Positions 9,457 to 21,233 of a stretch of 64,000 nt of DNA are shown here, in pieces (positions within the stretch are counted from its first letter, which is position 1; the number at the start of each line of letters is the position of its first letter). The DNA lies in the NCBI RefSeq assembly GCF_008373755.1, contig NZ_VUJV01000003.1, positions 1,116,001-1,180,000 on the forward strand. The letters run 5' to 3'. A program made the position numbers and the translations under genes. Source of the stretch: Nocardioides humilatus (lineage in GTDB: Bacteria > Actinomycetota > Actinomycetes > Propionibacteriales > Nocardioidaceae). The notes beneath the pieces were generated by a model, which worked only from the letters and a program-made list of their open reading frames with translations, did not search any database and was not told the origin of the DNA.

Positions 9457-10137
9457 CTACGGGGCCAACCGGTCGACGACCCAACCGCCGTCACCGCGGC
9501 GGTAGCGCAACCGGTCGTGCATCCGCCCGGGCCGTCCCTGCCAGAACTCGAACATCTCCGGGCGCACCCGGTAACCACCCCAGTCGGGCGGCACGGGCAC
9601 CGGCCCGCCGTCGGGCCCGCCGTACCGCTGCTCCGCCTCGGCGTAGCGCGCGTCGAGCTCCGCCCGGCTCGCGACGACCCGGGACTGCGGTGAAGCGTGC
9701 GCGCCGAGCTGGCTGCCGCGCGGCCGCGCGGAGAAGTACGCCGCCACCTCGGCGTCGGTCAGCCGGGCAGCGACCCCCTCGACCCGGACCTGTCGCTCGA
9801 GCGGGTGCCACGGGAAGAGCAGCGCACAGTGCTGCTCGTGCGCGAGGTCCTCGCCCTTTCGCGAGGTCGTGTTGGTGAAGAACGCGAAGCCCCCGTCCGC
9901 ACCGTCGGCACCGTCGTTCAGACCCTTCAGCAGGACCATGCGCGCGGAGGGCTTGCCCTCCGGCGACACCGTCGCGACGACCATCGCGTTGGGCTCGTGC
10001 AGGTGCGCGTCCTGCGCATCGGCGAACCACCGCCGGAACATCACGAACGGGTCGGGGTCGGCTGCATCCTCGGTCAGTCCGGCGTCGCCGTAGTCCTTGC
10101 GGAGGGTCGCGAGATCAGGCTCCTCGGCACCAGGCAT
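9457..10137 (-). CDS. pdxH: Pyridoxamine 5'-phosphate oxidase
   Basis: This 226-residue protein fits the length and fold of FMN-dependent PNP/PMP oxidase, which makes the cofactor pyridoxal 5'-phosphate. Visible family features are PNAMVVATVSPEGKPSARMVLLK-like text around residues 45-70 (FMN and substrate contacts), FFTNTTSRKGEDLA, LFPWHPLERQVRVEG and the C-terminal PDWGGYRVRPEMFEFWQGRP followed by HDRLRYRR. These are strong PdxH signatures. It is divergent from the citrate synthase gene. Confidence 0.95.
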   Translation of the reverse strand: MPGAEEPDLATLRKDYGDAGLTEDAADPDPFVMFRRWFADAQDAHLHEPNAMVVATVSPEGKPSARMVLLKGLNDGADGADGGFAFFTNTTSRKGEDLAHEQHCALLFPWHPLERQVRVEGVAARLTDAEVAAYFSARPRGSQLGAHASPQSRVVASRAELDARYAEAEQRYGGPDGGPVPVPPDWGGYRVRPEMFEFWQGRPGRMHDRLRYRRGDGGWVVDRLAP

Positions 10138-10211
10138 AGGCCGACGCTAGCCGGTGCGGCAGAATGCCGGTGCCCATCCGAATTGTCGGGGCGAGTCAAA
10201 GGAGATTCCGG

Positions 10212-11315
10212 ATGCCCGAGGTACACCACGGACTCGAAGGCGTCATCGCGTTCGAGACGCAGATCGCCGAGCCCGACAAGGAAGGCTCCGCCCTCCGCTA
10301 TCGCGGCGTCGACATCGAGGACCTGGTGGGCCGCGTGCCCTTCGAGAACGTCTGGGGCCTCCTGATCGATGGCACCTACTCGCCGGGCCTGCCGCCGGCC
10401 GAGCCGTTCTCGCTCCCGGTGCACACCGGTGACGTGCGCGTCGACCTGCAGGCCGCGATCGCAATGCTCGCGCCGGCCTTCGGCATCCGCTACACCTACG
10501 ACTCCACACCGGAGAAGGTCCGCGAGGACCTCGCCCGCGCCGCCGTCATGGTGCTGGCCTACGCCGGCCAATCGGCCCGCGACCTCCACCAGCCGGTCGT
10601 GCCGCAGCGCCTCGTCGACGAGGGCAAGACCCTCGCCGAGAAGTTCCTCATCCGCTGGCGCGGCGAGGCCGACCCCAAGCACGCCCACGCGATCGACGCC
10701 TACTGGTCCTCGGCCGCCGAGCACGGCATGAACGCCTCGACGTTCACCGCGCGCGTCATCACCTCGACCGGCGCCGACGTCGCGGCCGCGCTGTCCGGCG
10801 CGATCGGCGCGATGAGCGGCCCGCTCCACGGTGGCGCCCCGTCCCGAGTGCTCGGCATGATCGAGGACGTCGAGAAGTCCGGCGACGCCCGTGCCTACGT
10901 CAAGAACCTGCTCGACTCCGGCGAGCGCCTGATGGGCTTCGGTCACCGCGTCTACCGCGCCGAGGACCCCCGCGCCCGCGTGCTGCGACGCACGGCCCGC
11001 GAGCTCGGCGCCCCGCGCTACGAGGTCGCCGAGGCGCTGGAGCAGGCCGCGCTCACCGAGCTCCGCGAGCGCCGGCCCGACCGGGTGCTCGAGACCAACG
11101 TGGAGTTCTGGGCGGCGATCGTCCTCGACTTCGCCGAGGTTCCGGCCCACATGTTCACCTCGATGTTCACCTGCGCCCGCACCGGCGGCTGGTCGGCGCA
11201 CATCCTCGAGCAGAAGACCACCGGCCGGCTCATCCGCCCGTCGGCGATCTACACCGGGCCCGCCGCCCGCAAGGCCGACGAGGTCGAGGGCTGGGACCCC
11301 GCCTGGCTCGGCTGA
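10212..11315 (+). CDS. Citrate synthase (type II-like, short actinobacterial form)
   Basis: The 367-residue enzyme condenses acetyl-CoA and oxaloacetate to citrate at the entry of the TCA cycle. The catalytic triad is visible: His206 in GPLHGGAPS, His245 in GFGHRVYRAEDPRARVL and Asp306 in IVLDFAEVP, with the citrate-binding Arg in the C-terminal region SAHILEQ. ATG 10212 was chosen because AAAGGAG lies 7 nt upstream; the frame is open earlier. It matches the CitA/citrate synthase 2 group rather than the longer GltA. A strong terminator follows. Confidence 0.93.
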   Translation: MPEVHHGLEGVIAFETQIAEPDKEGSALRYRGVDIEDLVGRVPFENVWGLLIDGTYSPGLPPAEPFSLPVHTGDVRVDLQAAIAMLAPAFGIRYTYDSTPEKVREDLARAAVMVLAYAGQSARDLHQPVVPQRLVDEGKTLAEKFLIRWRGEADPKHAHAIDAYWSSAAEHGMNASTFTARVITSTGADVAAALSGAIGAMSGPLHGGAPSRVLGMIEDVEKSGDARAYVKNLLDSGERLMGFGHRVYRAEDPRARVLRRTARELGAPRYEVAEALEQAALTELRERRPDRVLETNVEFWAAIVLDFAEVPAHMFTSMFTCARTGGWSAHILEQKTTGRLIRPSAIYTGPAARKADEVEGWDPAWLG

Positions 11316-11325
11316 TCTGACGTCG

Positions 11326-11370
11326 CGACGCCGGGTGCCCCCTTCGGGGCGGCCCGGCGTCGTCCGTTTT
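11326..11370 (+). terminator. Intrinsic terminator of the citrate synthase gene
   Basis: The 10-bp stem CGACGCCGGG/CCCGGCGTCG (11326-11335 with 11353-11362), with an inner GC-rich hairpin, is followed by TCCGTTTT. It lies 10 nt after the stop codon and reaches the end of the convergent regulator gene. Confidence 0.8.
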
Positions 11371-12029
11371 CAGCGCGGCACGTGGTCGAGCAGGTCGGCG
11401 CTCGCCTGGGCTGCGCCCGCGGCATCGCCCCGACGGATGGCCTCGAGCACGGTGTCGTGCTCGGGGCCGAGGTCGTCGTGCTCGGCGGGGTCGTTGATGC
11501 TCGCGCGCAGGGTCTCGACCAGGCCGTCGTAGAGCTGGGAGAGCAGCGGGTTGTGGGCCGCGGCGACCACTCCGACGTGGAACTCGACGTCGGCATCGAC
11601 GAAGCCCGCGACGTCGTGGACGTCGACGGCAGCCCTGCGCCGCTCGAGCGTCGCGTCGAGGGCCGCGAGGTCCGCAGCAGTACGACGACCGGCAGCCAGC
11701 GTGGCCGCCTGGACCTCGATCGCGTGGCGGACCTCCAGGAGGTGCGCGATGTCGACGGTCTCGCACTGACGGCGCATCAGGGCCTGCACCTCGGTGGTGG
11801 CCGCGACATAGGTGCCGTCGCCGCGCCGGACCTCGAGCACGCCGACGTGGGCGAGTGCCTTGACCGCCTCACGCACGGTGTTGCGGCTGACGCCGAGGGC
11901 CGCCGCGAGCTCGGGCTCAGGCGGGATCCGGGTGCCGACGGCCCACTCGCCGCTCGTGAGGAGCGCGCGCATGCCGTTGATCGCCTGGTCGACCAGGGAC
12001 GCGGGCGTAGCAGGAGCGAGCGGCATCAT
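11370..12029 (-). CDS. GntR/FadR-type transcriptional regulator (FCD domain)
   Basis: The 219-residue protein has an N-terminal winged helix-turn-helix with IPPEPELAAALGVSRNTVRE and the wing VRRGDGTYV. An all-helical FCD ligand domain follows; it keeps a His in DADVEFHVGVVAAAHNPLL and probably binds a metal and a carboxylate. The frame is open to a TTG at 12038, but ATG 12029 is more likely. It is divergent from the MFS carrier gene 38 nt away, so it probably controls that gene and itself. The direct repeat TCATCC-AA-TCATCC (12031-12044) between them may be part of the operator. Confidence 0.88.
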   Translation of the reverse strand: MMPLAPATPASLVDQAINGMRALLTSGEWAVGTRIPPEPELAAALGVSRNTVREAVKALAHVGVLEVRRGDGTYVAATTEVQALMRRQCETVDIAHLLEVRHAIEVQAATLAAGRRTAADLAALDATLERRRAAVDVHDVAGFVDADVEFHVGVVAAAHNPLLSQLYDGLVETLRASINDPAEHDDLGPEHDTVLEAIRRGDAAGAAQASADLLDHVPR

Positions 12030-12066
12030 TTCATCCAATCATCCGATGTCTGCAATACTAGGTGAC

Positions 12067-13323
12067 ATGGCCACGATCGTCGACCTCCGCAGCTCGGGAG
12101 CGGACGTCGCGACCGCCCCATCCTCGCAGTCACGCACTCGTGTGGGAGTCGGGCTCGTCGCGGCCGTACTGCTCGTGGCCTTCAACCTGCGCATCGCGGT
12201 GACCAGCCTCGGTGCGCTGCTCGACCACCTCGGCGACCTCGGGGTCTCCCCCGCGACCCAGGGCCTGCTCACCTCGCTGCCGGTGCTCTGCTTCGCCCTC
12301 GTCGGCGCGACCGCGATGGCGGTCACCCGGCGGATCGGGGTGGACCGCGGCCTCGGCCTCGCCCTCGTCGTCCTGACCGCCGGTCTGGTGCTGCGCGTGC
12401 TGGACGGCACGCCCGCCCTGCTCGCGGGGACCTTCGTCGCCTGCTCGGGCATCGCCCTGGCCAACGTGCTGATCCCCGCGATCGTCAAGGAGCACTTCCC
12501 CGGCAAGGTCGGTGCGATGACCGGCGCCTACACCGCGGTCCTCTCGCTCGGCTCGGCCGCGGGCGCTGCGGTCGCCGTACCGCTCACCACCGCCACGGGC
12601 AGCTGGCGGCTCGGCCTGGGCCTGTGGGCCATCGTGGCCCTCGCAGCAGCCCTCGCGTGGGCGCCGTTCGCCCGTGGCCGCTCCGACCGGCGGCAAGTGC
12701 CCAGGGGCGCGTCGATGTGGCGCAACCCGACCGCGTGGGCGGTGACCCTGCTCTTCGGCACCCAGTCGACCTTCGCCTACGTGATGATGAGCTGGCTCCC
12801 GAGCGTCTACGCCGACGCCGGCTTCAGCGCCGAGAAGGCCGGCCTGCTGCTGGCCGTCAGCATCACCCTCGGCGTGCCGCTCTTCTTCCTCGCGCCCAGC
12901 ATCGCCGGGCGGGTCCGCCACCAGGGTCACCTGATCGCCGCACTGACCGTCATGTCGATCGTGGGATGGGCCGGCCTGGGCCTGGCCCCCGCGAGCGGCG
13001 CCTGGTTGTGGGCAGCCCTCCTCGGCGCCGGCGGCGCGGTCTTCCCCGTCGTCCTGCTCTGCGTCGCGCTCCGCACCGCCAGCTCCGCCGACACCGCCGC
13101 GCTGTCGACCATGAGCCAGAGCCTCGGCTACCTCATCGCGGCCAGCGGCCCGTTCCTCGTCGGCATGCTGCACCACGCCACGGGCGGCTGGGGCGTGCCG
13201 TGCGCGCTGCTGGTCGGCCTCGGCGTGGTCCAGATCGCCGTCGGCTACCGGGCCGGTCGACCGGTCGTCATCGGGGCTCAGACCCGCTTGCCGAAGCAGC
13301 GGCTCAGCTCGCTGCCGCAGTAG
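12067..13323 (+). CDS. MFS transporter, CynX/NimT (cyanate-permease-like) family
   Basis: The 418-residue protein has twelve predicted membrane helices. The first helix contains VAFNLRIAVTSLGALLDHL, the hallmark of the CynX/NimT branch (…FNLRPAVTSVGPLL…). A second conserved patch is ALANVLIPAIVKEHFP, and the second half starts with WRNPTAWAVTLLFGTQSTFAYVM. Relatives carry cyanate, 2-nitroimidazole or organic acids; the substrate is unknown. The neighbouring FadR-type regulator suggests a small carboxylate. The last 46 nt overlap the convergent GNAT gene. Confidence 0.88.
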   Translation: MATIVDLRSSGADVATAPSSQSRTRVGVGLVAAVLLVAFNLRIAVTSLGALLDHLGDLGVSPATQGLLTSLPVLCFALVGATAMAVTRRIGVDRGLGLALVVLTAGLVLRVLDGTPALLAGTFVACSGIALANVLIPAIVKEHFPGKVGAMTGAYTAVLSLGSAAGAAVAVPLTTATGSWRLGLGLWAIVALAAALAWAPFARGRSDRRQVPRGASMWRNPTAWAVTLLFGTQSTFAYVMMSWLPSVYADAGFSAEKAGLLLAVSITLGVPLFFLAPSIAGRVRHQGHLIAALTVMSIVGWAGLGLAPASGAWLWAALLGAGGAVFPVVLLCVALRTASSADTAALSTMSQSLGYLIAASGPFLVGMLHHATGGWGVPCALLVGLGVVQIAVGYRAGRPVVIGAQTRLPKQRLSSLPQ

Positions 13324-13757
13324 TGGCCGAATCCCGGCACGAGCACGTAACCGGCCGACTCGTACAAACCGATCGCTTCGGGCTGCTTGAGGCCGGTCTC
13401 CAGGACAAGTAGGTCGTAGCCCGCCGCCGCGGCGGTTTCCTCGAGCTCAGTGAGGATCCGGCGCGACAGGCCGCGCCCGCGCTGCTCCGGTACGACGTAC
13501 ATCCGCTTGATCTCCGCACCCACCGTTCCGCCGAGCTCCCGCACGGCTGAGCGTTTCCAGGCCCCGGTGCCGACCGGCGTGCCGTCGACGTAGGCGACGA
13601 GGAAGAGGCCCTCGGGCGGGTCGAACATCTCCGGCTCGACGGGGCTCTCGTCGGGCGATCCGTAGCGCTCGACGTACTCCTCCTGGACGCGCGCCACGAG
13701 CGCCACCGCGTCGGGGTGGCCGTAGTCGACCGCGCGGAGCTCGATCACGCTGTCCAT
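13278..13757 (-). CDS. GNAT-family N-acetyltransferase
   Basis: The 159-residue single GNAT domain has acetyl-CoA loop VVPEQRGRGLSRRILTELEE and C-terminal ETGLKQPEAIGLYESAGYV. The substrate is not recognisable. ATG 13757 was chosen; a GTG lies one codon upstream. The gene converges on the MFS gene, with 46 nt of overlap. Confidence 0.85.
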   Translation of the reverse strand: MDSVIELRAVDYGHPDAVALVARVQEEYVERYGSPDESPVEPEMFDPPEGLFLVAYVDGTPVGTGAWKRSAVRELGGTVGAEIKRMYVVPEQRGRGLSRRILTELEETAAAAGYDLLVLETGLKQPEAIGLYESAGYVLVPGFGHYCGSELSRCFGKRV

Positions 13758-13847
13758 CACGGATATCGATTTATCACCGCCGTGACCCGGCTGTCACACT
13801 GGTTCTCTCACTGACAGCGTCGTCAGGTCGCACATCCACCTCTCTGA

Positions 13848-15952
<2,105 letters not shown>

Positions 15953-16122
15953 CAACACCTCCGAGCAGACACTAGGAGAAACCTCCAACCCCCGCAGGCG
16001 AAATATCTAGCCAACCTGATTCCTCCGATGGGATGACCGGTTCGCAAGCGGGCCGCAAGGTCCCTGCACCACGATGAGCCGCGCAGGTCCGAGACGGTCT
16101 CGACGACAGCCGGGGGAACTCC

Positions 16123-17832
16123 ATGGGGCGCAGGTTCTGGATCGCGTTGGTCACCACGCTGATCCCCGTCACGGCGCTCTCCGCACTCGCCGCGTCGCCC
16201 GCCGAGGCCGCCCCCGCGAAGATCTCGGCGTCGTCGGTCAACCTGGGCGCGGTCCACATGTGGCAGACGGCCGCGAAGGACGTCACGGTGACCCTCAGCC
16301 CGGGCTACCACGTCGGCACCGCGACCAACATCCCGTTGGGCAGCGACTTCCACTCCTCGCTGTCCGACTCCTGCTTCGACCAGAGCAGCACCGCCTCCAT
16401 CAAGTGCGTGGTCACCGAGAGCTTCGAGCCGGTCGAGACCAACGGGCTCGGCAACCAGACCGCGACGCTCCGGATCACCGTGTGCCCCAACGGGCCCGGG
16501 GCCTGCACGCAGTACGACGTCGCGGCCCGGGGCTCTGCTCGGATCCCCGGCTCGCTGAGCCCCAACGCGCTCGACTTCGGCAAGCACCCCGCCGGCGTAC
16601 CCACGACGTTGTCGATCTCGCTCAAGACCGATCCCGGCGTGTTCTTCGGCGACATCGCGAACCTCCCGGACCTCTCCCCGGCCAACCCCCCGTCCTTCGT
16701 GGTCAGCGACGTCGGTGCCGGTTGCGTCCAGGCCGGCGCGACCTGCGTGGTGATGGTGACGTTCAACGGCACCGACATCGGCCTGCGGCAGGACTCACTG
16801 ACCGTGGAGTACTGCAAGGCCGTCGACGTCTGCTCCCTGGTCAACGTGCCGCTCTTCGGGACCGCCACCGCCCCGGCCACCGTCTCCCCCACCGCCACCA
16901 AGTTCGGCACGAAGGTGCACGTCGGCGCGAGCGTCACCAAGACCGTGACCGTGAAGGTCCTGGGCGACTGGCACGTCGAGTCGGCCAGCACCACGGGCGA
17001 CCTCGGCGGCAACCCGTTCACGCAGGACTGGATCAGCGACTGCGACGGCAACGGCCCGCAGACCTGCACCTACGCGGCGACCTACTCACCGACCAAGATC
17101 CGCACGTCGACCGGCACCTTCCGCGTCACGCTCTGCCCGCCGGGGTCGGACTGGTGGCCCTTCGAGATCGAGTGCACCACGGTGAGCGCGGGGCTCGGCG
17201 GAGCATCCGTCGCCCCTGGGACGAGCCCGACCAGCCTCAAGATGGGGACCACGAAGGCCGGGACCCGGATCTCCAAGACGCTCACGGTCACCCACGACCC
17301 CGGCTGGTTCGTCTACGGGGGCACGAACCCCGACGGCGACTTCAACGTCGGCGAGTGCACGAGCGTCGGCAACCAGTGTGCGCTGCCCGTCAACTTCGAC
17401 CCCGAGCACATCGGGGCGTTGAGCGACACGATCACCGTGACCCTGTGCAAGCCGATGGCCGGCGACGACCTCTGCGTGGAGCTCCCGCCGGTCAGCGTCA
17501 CCGGCACCGGCACCGCACCCGCCACCACCAGGCCGACGAGCCTGTCCTTCGGATCGGTGCGCCTGACCCAGGCGAAGACCCTGGTCTACACCGTCACCCC
17601 CGATCCCGGTTGGTACCTCGACAGCACCACCGAGCACACCGACGGCCCCGGTGCCTACACCGCGCTCTTCCCGAGCTGTTCAGCAGGCGCGTCGTGTCCG
17701 GTGTCCGTCACGTTCGCCCCGCCGCACCTCGGCACGTCCGTCGGTCGCTCGATACCCAGGGTGTGCAACGAAGGCAGCGGGATCTGTGTACGCCTCTCTG
17801 AAGTGAAGCTGACCGGGAAGGGGAAGCCGTGA
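16123..17832 (+). CDS. Secreted protein with five Ig-like repeats
   Basis: The 569-residue protein has a Sec signal peptide (MGRRFWIALVTTLIPVTALS, cleavage near AEAAPAK, about residue 30). The rest is five repeats of about 105 residues, each opening with SPxxLxFGxxxxG, for example SPNALDFGKHPAG and SPTSLKMGTTKAG. Most close with GTGTAPAT-like linkers. This resembles choice-of-anchor/ASH-type beta-sandwich repeats. Each repeat has Cys residues placed alike, probably forming disulfides outside the cell. It has no catalytic motif. The stop overlaps the next gene (GTGA), so it is translated together with the giant Tat protein; a role as scaffold or adhesin is inference. Confidence 0.7.
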   Translation: MGRRFWIALVTTLIPVTALSALAASPAEAAPAKISASSVNLGAVHMWQTAAKDVTVTLSPGYHVGTATNIPLGSDFHSSLSDSCFDQSSTASIKCVVTESFEPVETNGLGNQTATLRITVCPNGPGACTQYDVAARGSARIPGSLSPNALDFGKHPAGVPTTLSISLKTDPGVFFGDIANLPDLSPANPPSFVVSDVGAGCVQAGATCVVMVTFNGTDIGLRQDSLTVEYCKAVDVCSLVNVPLFGTATAPATVSPTATKFGTKVHVGASVTKTVTVKVLGDWHVESASTTGDLGGNPFTQDWISDCDGNGPQTCTYAATYSPTKIRTSTGTFRVTLCPPGSDWWPFEIECTTVSAGLGGASVAPGTSPTSLKMGTTKAGTRISKTLTVTHDPGWFVYGGTNPDGDFNVGECTSVGNQCALPVNFDPEHIGALSDTITVTLCKPMAGDDLCVELPPVSVTGTGTAPATTRPTSLSFGSVRLTQAKTLVYTVTPDPGWYLDSTTEHTDGPGAYTALFPSCSAGASCPVSVTFAPPHLGTSVGRSIPRVCNEGSGICVRLSEVKLTGKGKP

Positions 17833-20800
17833 CCGTCGAGGGACCTCGCCACCGGGGCACGCCGGACGAGCCGATCAGCCTGAGTCGGCGCCGCCTCATC
17901 GTCGGAGCCGGCACGGCAGCCGCGATCGCCACCGTCGCCGCACGCAGCGGCATCCGGTTCGACGAGGCACCCCAGGGCACGTGGACGGCGGCCGACTGGA
18001 CCACCGACCTCCAGGGGGCCGATGACTACATCATCGTCACCCGTGCCGAGGACGCGATGGTGCTGCGTTTCCGCTTCTACAACATGGCGCTCTTCCTGCC
18101 GTCGTCCGGCGAGCCCTACCTCAGCGTCCAGAACACCGAGCACGACGTCTTCCTCGTCGTCGACTTCCCGCCTCAGTCGGTCGGCGAGCAGACGTTCAAC
18201 ACCACGTCGACCGCCACCGACTCCTACGACCCCGTCGTGGCGGGAGCCGACGACGTGGCCGGTAGCCGGTCGCGCGCCTTCCTGACCAACATCGAGACCC
18301 GCCTGGTGTTCCAGGTGCCCGACGACGTGCCGACCCTGCGCCCAGCCCTCGGTGGCAACTCGACGCGCCCCGGCCTCCTGGACTGGCACCTCTTCCACCA
18401 ATTGACCACCGACGGCATCACCGAGGACAACGTCGAGACCTACCGGGGGCCCGTTGACCTGGAGACCTCGATCGGGGCGCCGTACGGCATCGCGCTCTCC
18501 CCCACCTACGTCGACGGCTGGAAGCACAGCATCGACCCCAAGACCCTCGACGGTCGGACCGAGCTGTGGAGCACGCGGCTCGCCGCCGTGGTCGACAAGG
18601 ACGACGCCGCCATCCCGCTCTCGGAGTATCCGGTCGGGGCCCCGAAGGTCAACGCGGTGTGGAGCAACGGCTTCGACTACGACATCCCCAACCCCGCCGA
18701 CCTGCCGTCGGACACCAACGACTTCCAGGTGCCGCTCTCCGTCGCCGACCGGCAGGCGATCGTGCGTCTCACGTCCGACCACAACACCGCCGGCTCCACC
18801 CCCTCTCCGGTCGAGGCCCGTCGCCTGATGCTCACCTCGGCCGGGGCGTCGCTGGAGCTGCACGGCGCGTGGACACCGCCGGCCGAGGTCTTTCCCGTGC
18901 CGCCGGGCCAGGAGGACGACAAGCCCAAGGGCAGCGGGATCAACGTCGGCAGCTGGATCCACCACGCCAGCATCGGCCGCGACACCCACGTGATCGTGAC
19001 CTACTTGGGCTACCTGCTGCCGTTCGGCCACCCGGCCGTCCTGATCAAGGAGACCCAGCGCCGGTTCGAGGCCAACCCGACGGGCGTCCCGGTCGCCTAC
19101 CTGCGCACGCGTCGTTACATCGTGATCCGCAAGCACGACAAGCACTACGGCACCGACAGCACCACCCGGCACATGCAGTACGACGCCCGCAACTTCCCCT
19201 TCCGCCGGGTCCGCATCAACACGCACACCACCCCGAACCTCACCTTCCAGCGCTTCCGGACACCCGACGACACCGAGGTCGTCGGCGGCGCCGCCTTCTG
19301 CGTCGCGGGCGGGACGCCGTACCCGTTCTCCCTCACCGCCTGGGACTGGGCCGGCGATCCCGTTTCCTTCACGATGCCGCTGGCGTTCGTGACCGTGTCC
19401 GCGGCCTACGCCAACACCGGCATCAACTACCCAGGACCCCTCAACGGCGACGAGCTCGGCAACGAGATGGGCGCGATGCCCGTCATCCGCGACGCCTACA
19501 ACCACATCCCCGAAGGCAGTCCGCTCACGACGCCGAAGCTGGACGGCCACCGGATCGCGGTCGCCGCGAGCAACCGGCCCGGCGACACGACGCTGCGCTT
19601 CGAGTCGATGAACTTCGGGATGATCTCACCGGCCGCGGTGCCCGCCGGGACCAGCTTCCAGAAGCTCGACCAGCCCCGCGGCAACCCGCGCATGATGAGC
19701 GCCCAGGCGCTGATCCCGGCCGTCCAGGCCATCACACCCGGCGCGACGAGCCGCGTGCTGTTCGACGCTGACTATGTCGCCTACGGCTTCGGAGCCGGCT
19801 CCCCGGACGCCCAGTCGGTGTTCCTCAAGGTCGACGGACAGCCCCTGCGCTTCGCCCAGGGTGCCGAGGGCGCCGAGGGCGCAGCGGTCGCCGGTACCCA
19901 CCCCGGCATCTTCACGCCGGACATGAGTGTCGGTGGCATCTCCCGCAACCGCGGTGCCGTGGGCGGGCCGACCGACCTGGAGCACAACGACGGCGGCGTC
20001 GACCGGTTCAAGAACAACGAGTTCGTTCCCGCTGCCTTCTTCGACGGCGCCAAGCTGCTCGGCGGCATCCCCCTGGCCTCGCTCATCAACGGCGGCGCCG
20101 GGCGACTGGACAAGACACCGGTGCTGAAGACCGAACAGACCTTCAAGGATGTCGGCGGTCAGCCCGACCTGGCACAGCCGACGCTGAAGACGACCCTCGA
20201 CTGGACCCTCGACAACACCCACGCCGTCTGGGACCTGGTGCCGGCGCCCGACGCGACCCACCCCGTGTTCCAGCCGAGGCCCGCCACCACGCTGAGCCTG
20301 CACGCCACCTTCGTCACGCCCGGGGACGGCTCGCCCCCGACCTCCGACGTCCTCGGCAGCCTGCGGAACTTCGACCTGATCATGTTCGGCGGCACGCCGT
20401 TCCTGACCCTCGACTTCCGCGAGTTCTCGTTCCACGCGCGCAACGGCAGCAAGCCGACCGTCAACTGCGACATCGCGAACGTGACGTTCGGGTCCGAGCT
20501 GAGCTTCCTCCGGACGTTGCAGGACTTCCTCACCTTCGGTGACAACGGTCCGTCGATCGTCCTGGCACCGACCTCGGTGACCGCCGGCATCACCCTCGCG
20601 CTGCCGTCAATCCCGATCGGCGTCTTCAGCCTGAGCAACCTCTCCTTCCGGGCCGCGGTCGAGATCCCGTTCACCGGTGCACCCGCTCGACTGCGGTTCT
20701 CCTTCGCCAGCCGCGAGCGCCCGTTCCATGTCGCGGTGATGATCTTCAGCGGTGGCGGCTGGGTCGACCTCGCCGTCGGCAGCGACGGCGTGGAGCGACT

Positions 20801-21209
20801 CGAGATCGGCCTGGAGTTCGGCGGCCAGTTCGAGCTCGACCTCTTTGTCGCAAGCGCCGGCATCGAGGTGATGGCCGGCGTCTACCTGGCGATCGGGTCG
20901 GGCGAGTCGGGAGACGACAGCCAGTCGGTCGAGCTGACCGGCTACCTCAAGGCTCACGGCGAGCTCAACATCGGACCGGTCGGCGCATCGTTCACGTTCT
21001 CGATGGGTCTCACCTACGAGAACAACAGCGCGGAGACCTCCCCTGTGGTGTGGGGCGAGGTCGAGGTCAGCGTCGAGGTGCACTGCTTCTTCATCAGCGG
21101 CAGCGTCGACTTCCACTTCGAACGAACCTTCGCCGGCGGCGGCGACCCGACGTTCTCCGACATGCTCAGCGACACCGACTACGAGACTTACGCGGGCGCT
21201 TTCGCCTGA
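17829..21209 (+). CDS. Giant Tat-exported protein of unknown function
   Basis: The 1126-residue protein starts at GTG 17829, overlapping the previous stop. A Tat signal SRRRLIVGAG (residues 19-28) is followed by a short Ala-rich hydrophobic stretch, so the protein is probably exported folded. No enzyme motif is evident. The central part is mixed and rich in Pro, Asp and Trp. The last 300 residues are beta-rich with repeating amphipathic strands (for example GELNIGPVGASFTFSMG) and few Cys. I cannot assign a family. It is the middle gene of three co-directional genes and may form a complex with the 1428-residue product downstream. Confidence 0.75.
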   Translation: MTVEGPRHRGTPDEPISLSRRRLIVGAGTAAAIATVAARSGIRFDEAPQGTWTAADWTTDLQGADDYIIVTRAEDAMVLRFRFYNMALFLPSSGEPYLSVQNTEHDVFLVVDFPPQSVGEQTFNTTSTATDSYDPVVAGADDVAGSRSRAFLTNIETRLVFQVPDDVPTLRPALGGNSTRPGLLDWHLFHQLTTDGITEDNVETYRGPVDLETSIGAPYGIALSPTYVDGWKHSIDPKTLDGRTELWSTRLAAVVDKDDAAIPLSEYPVGAPKVNAVWSNGFDYDIPNPADLPSDTNDFQVPLSVADRQAIVRLTSDHNTAGSTPSPVEARRLMLTSAGASLELHGAWTPPAEVFPVPPGQEDDKPKGSGINVGSWIHHASIGRDTHVIVTYLGYLLPFGHPAVLIKETQRRFEANPTGVPVAYLRTRRYIVIRKHDKHYGTDSTTRHMQYDARNFPFRRVRINTHTTPNLTFQRFRTPDDTEVVGGAAFCVAGGTPYPFSLTAWDWAGDPVSFTMPLAFVTVSAAYANTGINYPGPLNGDELGNEMGAMPVIRDAYNHIPEGSPLTTPKLDGHRIAVAASNRPGDTTLRFESMNFGMISPAAVPAGTSFQKLDQPRGNPRMMSAQALIPAVQAITPGATSRVLFDADYVAYGFGAGSPDAQSVFLKVDGQPLRFAQGAEGAEGAAVAGTHPGIFTPDMSVGGISRNRGAVGGPTDLEHNDGGVDRFKNNEFVPAAFFDGAKLLGGIPLASLINGGAGRLDKTPVLKTEQTFKDVGGQPDLAQPTLKTTLDWTLDNTHAVWDLVPAPDATHPVFQPRPATTLSLHATFVTPGDGSPPTSDVLGSLRNFDLIMFGGTPFLTLDFREFSFHARNGSKPTVNCDIANVTFGSELSFLRTLQDFLTFGDNGPSIVLAPTSVTAGITLALPSIPIGVFSLSNLSFRAAVEIPFTGAPARLRFSFASRERPFHVAVMIFSGGGWVDLAVGSDGVERLEIGLEFGGQFELDLFVASAGIEVMAGVYLAIGSGESGDDSQSVELTGYLKAHGELNIGPVGASFTFSMGLTYENNSAETSPVVWGEVEVSVEVHCFFISGSVDFHFERTFAGGGDPTFSDMLSDTDYETYAGAFA

Positions 21210-21233
21210 CGTCGAGAAACAGACCTAGGAGGC

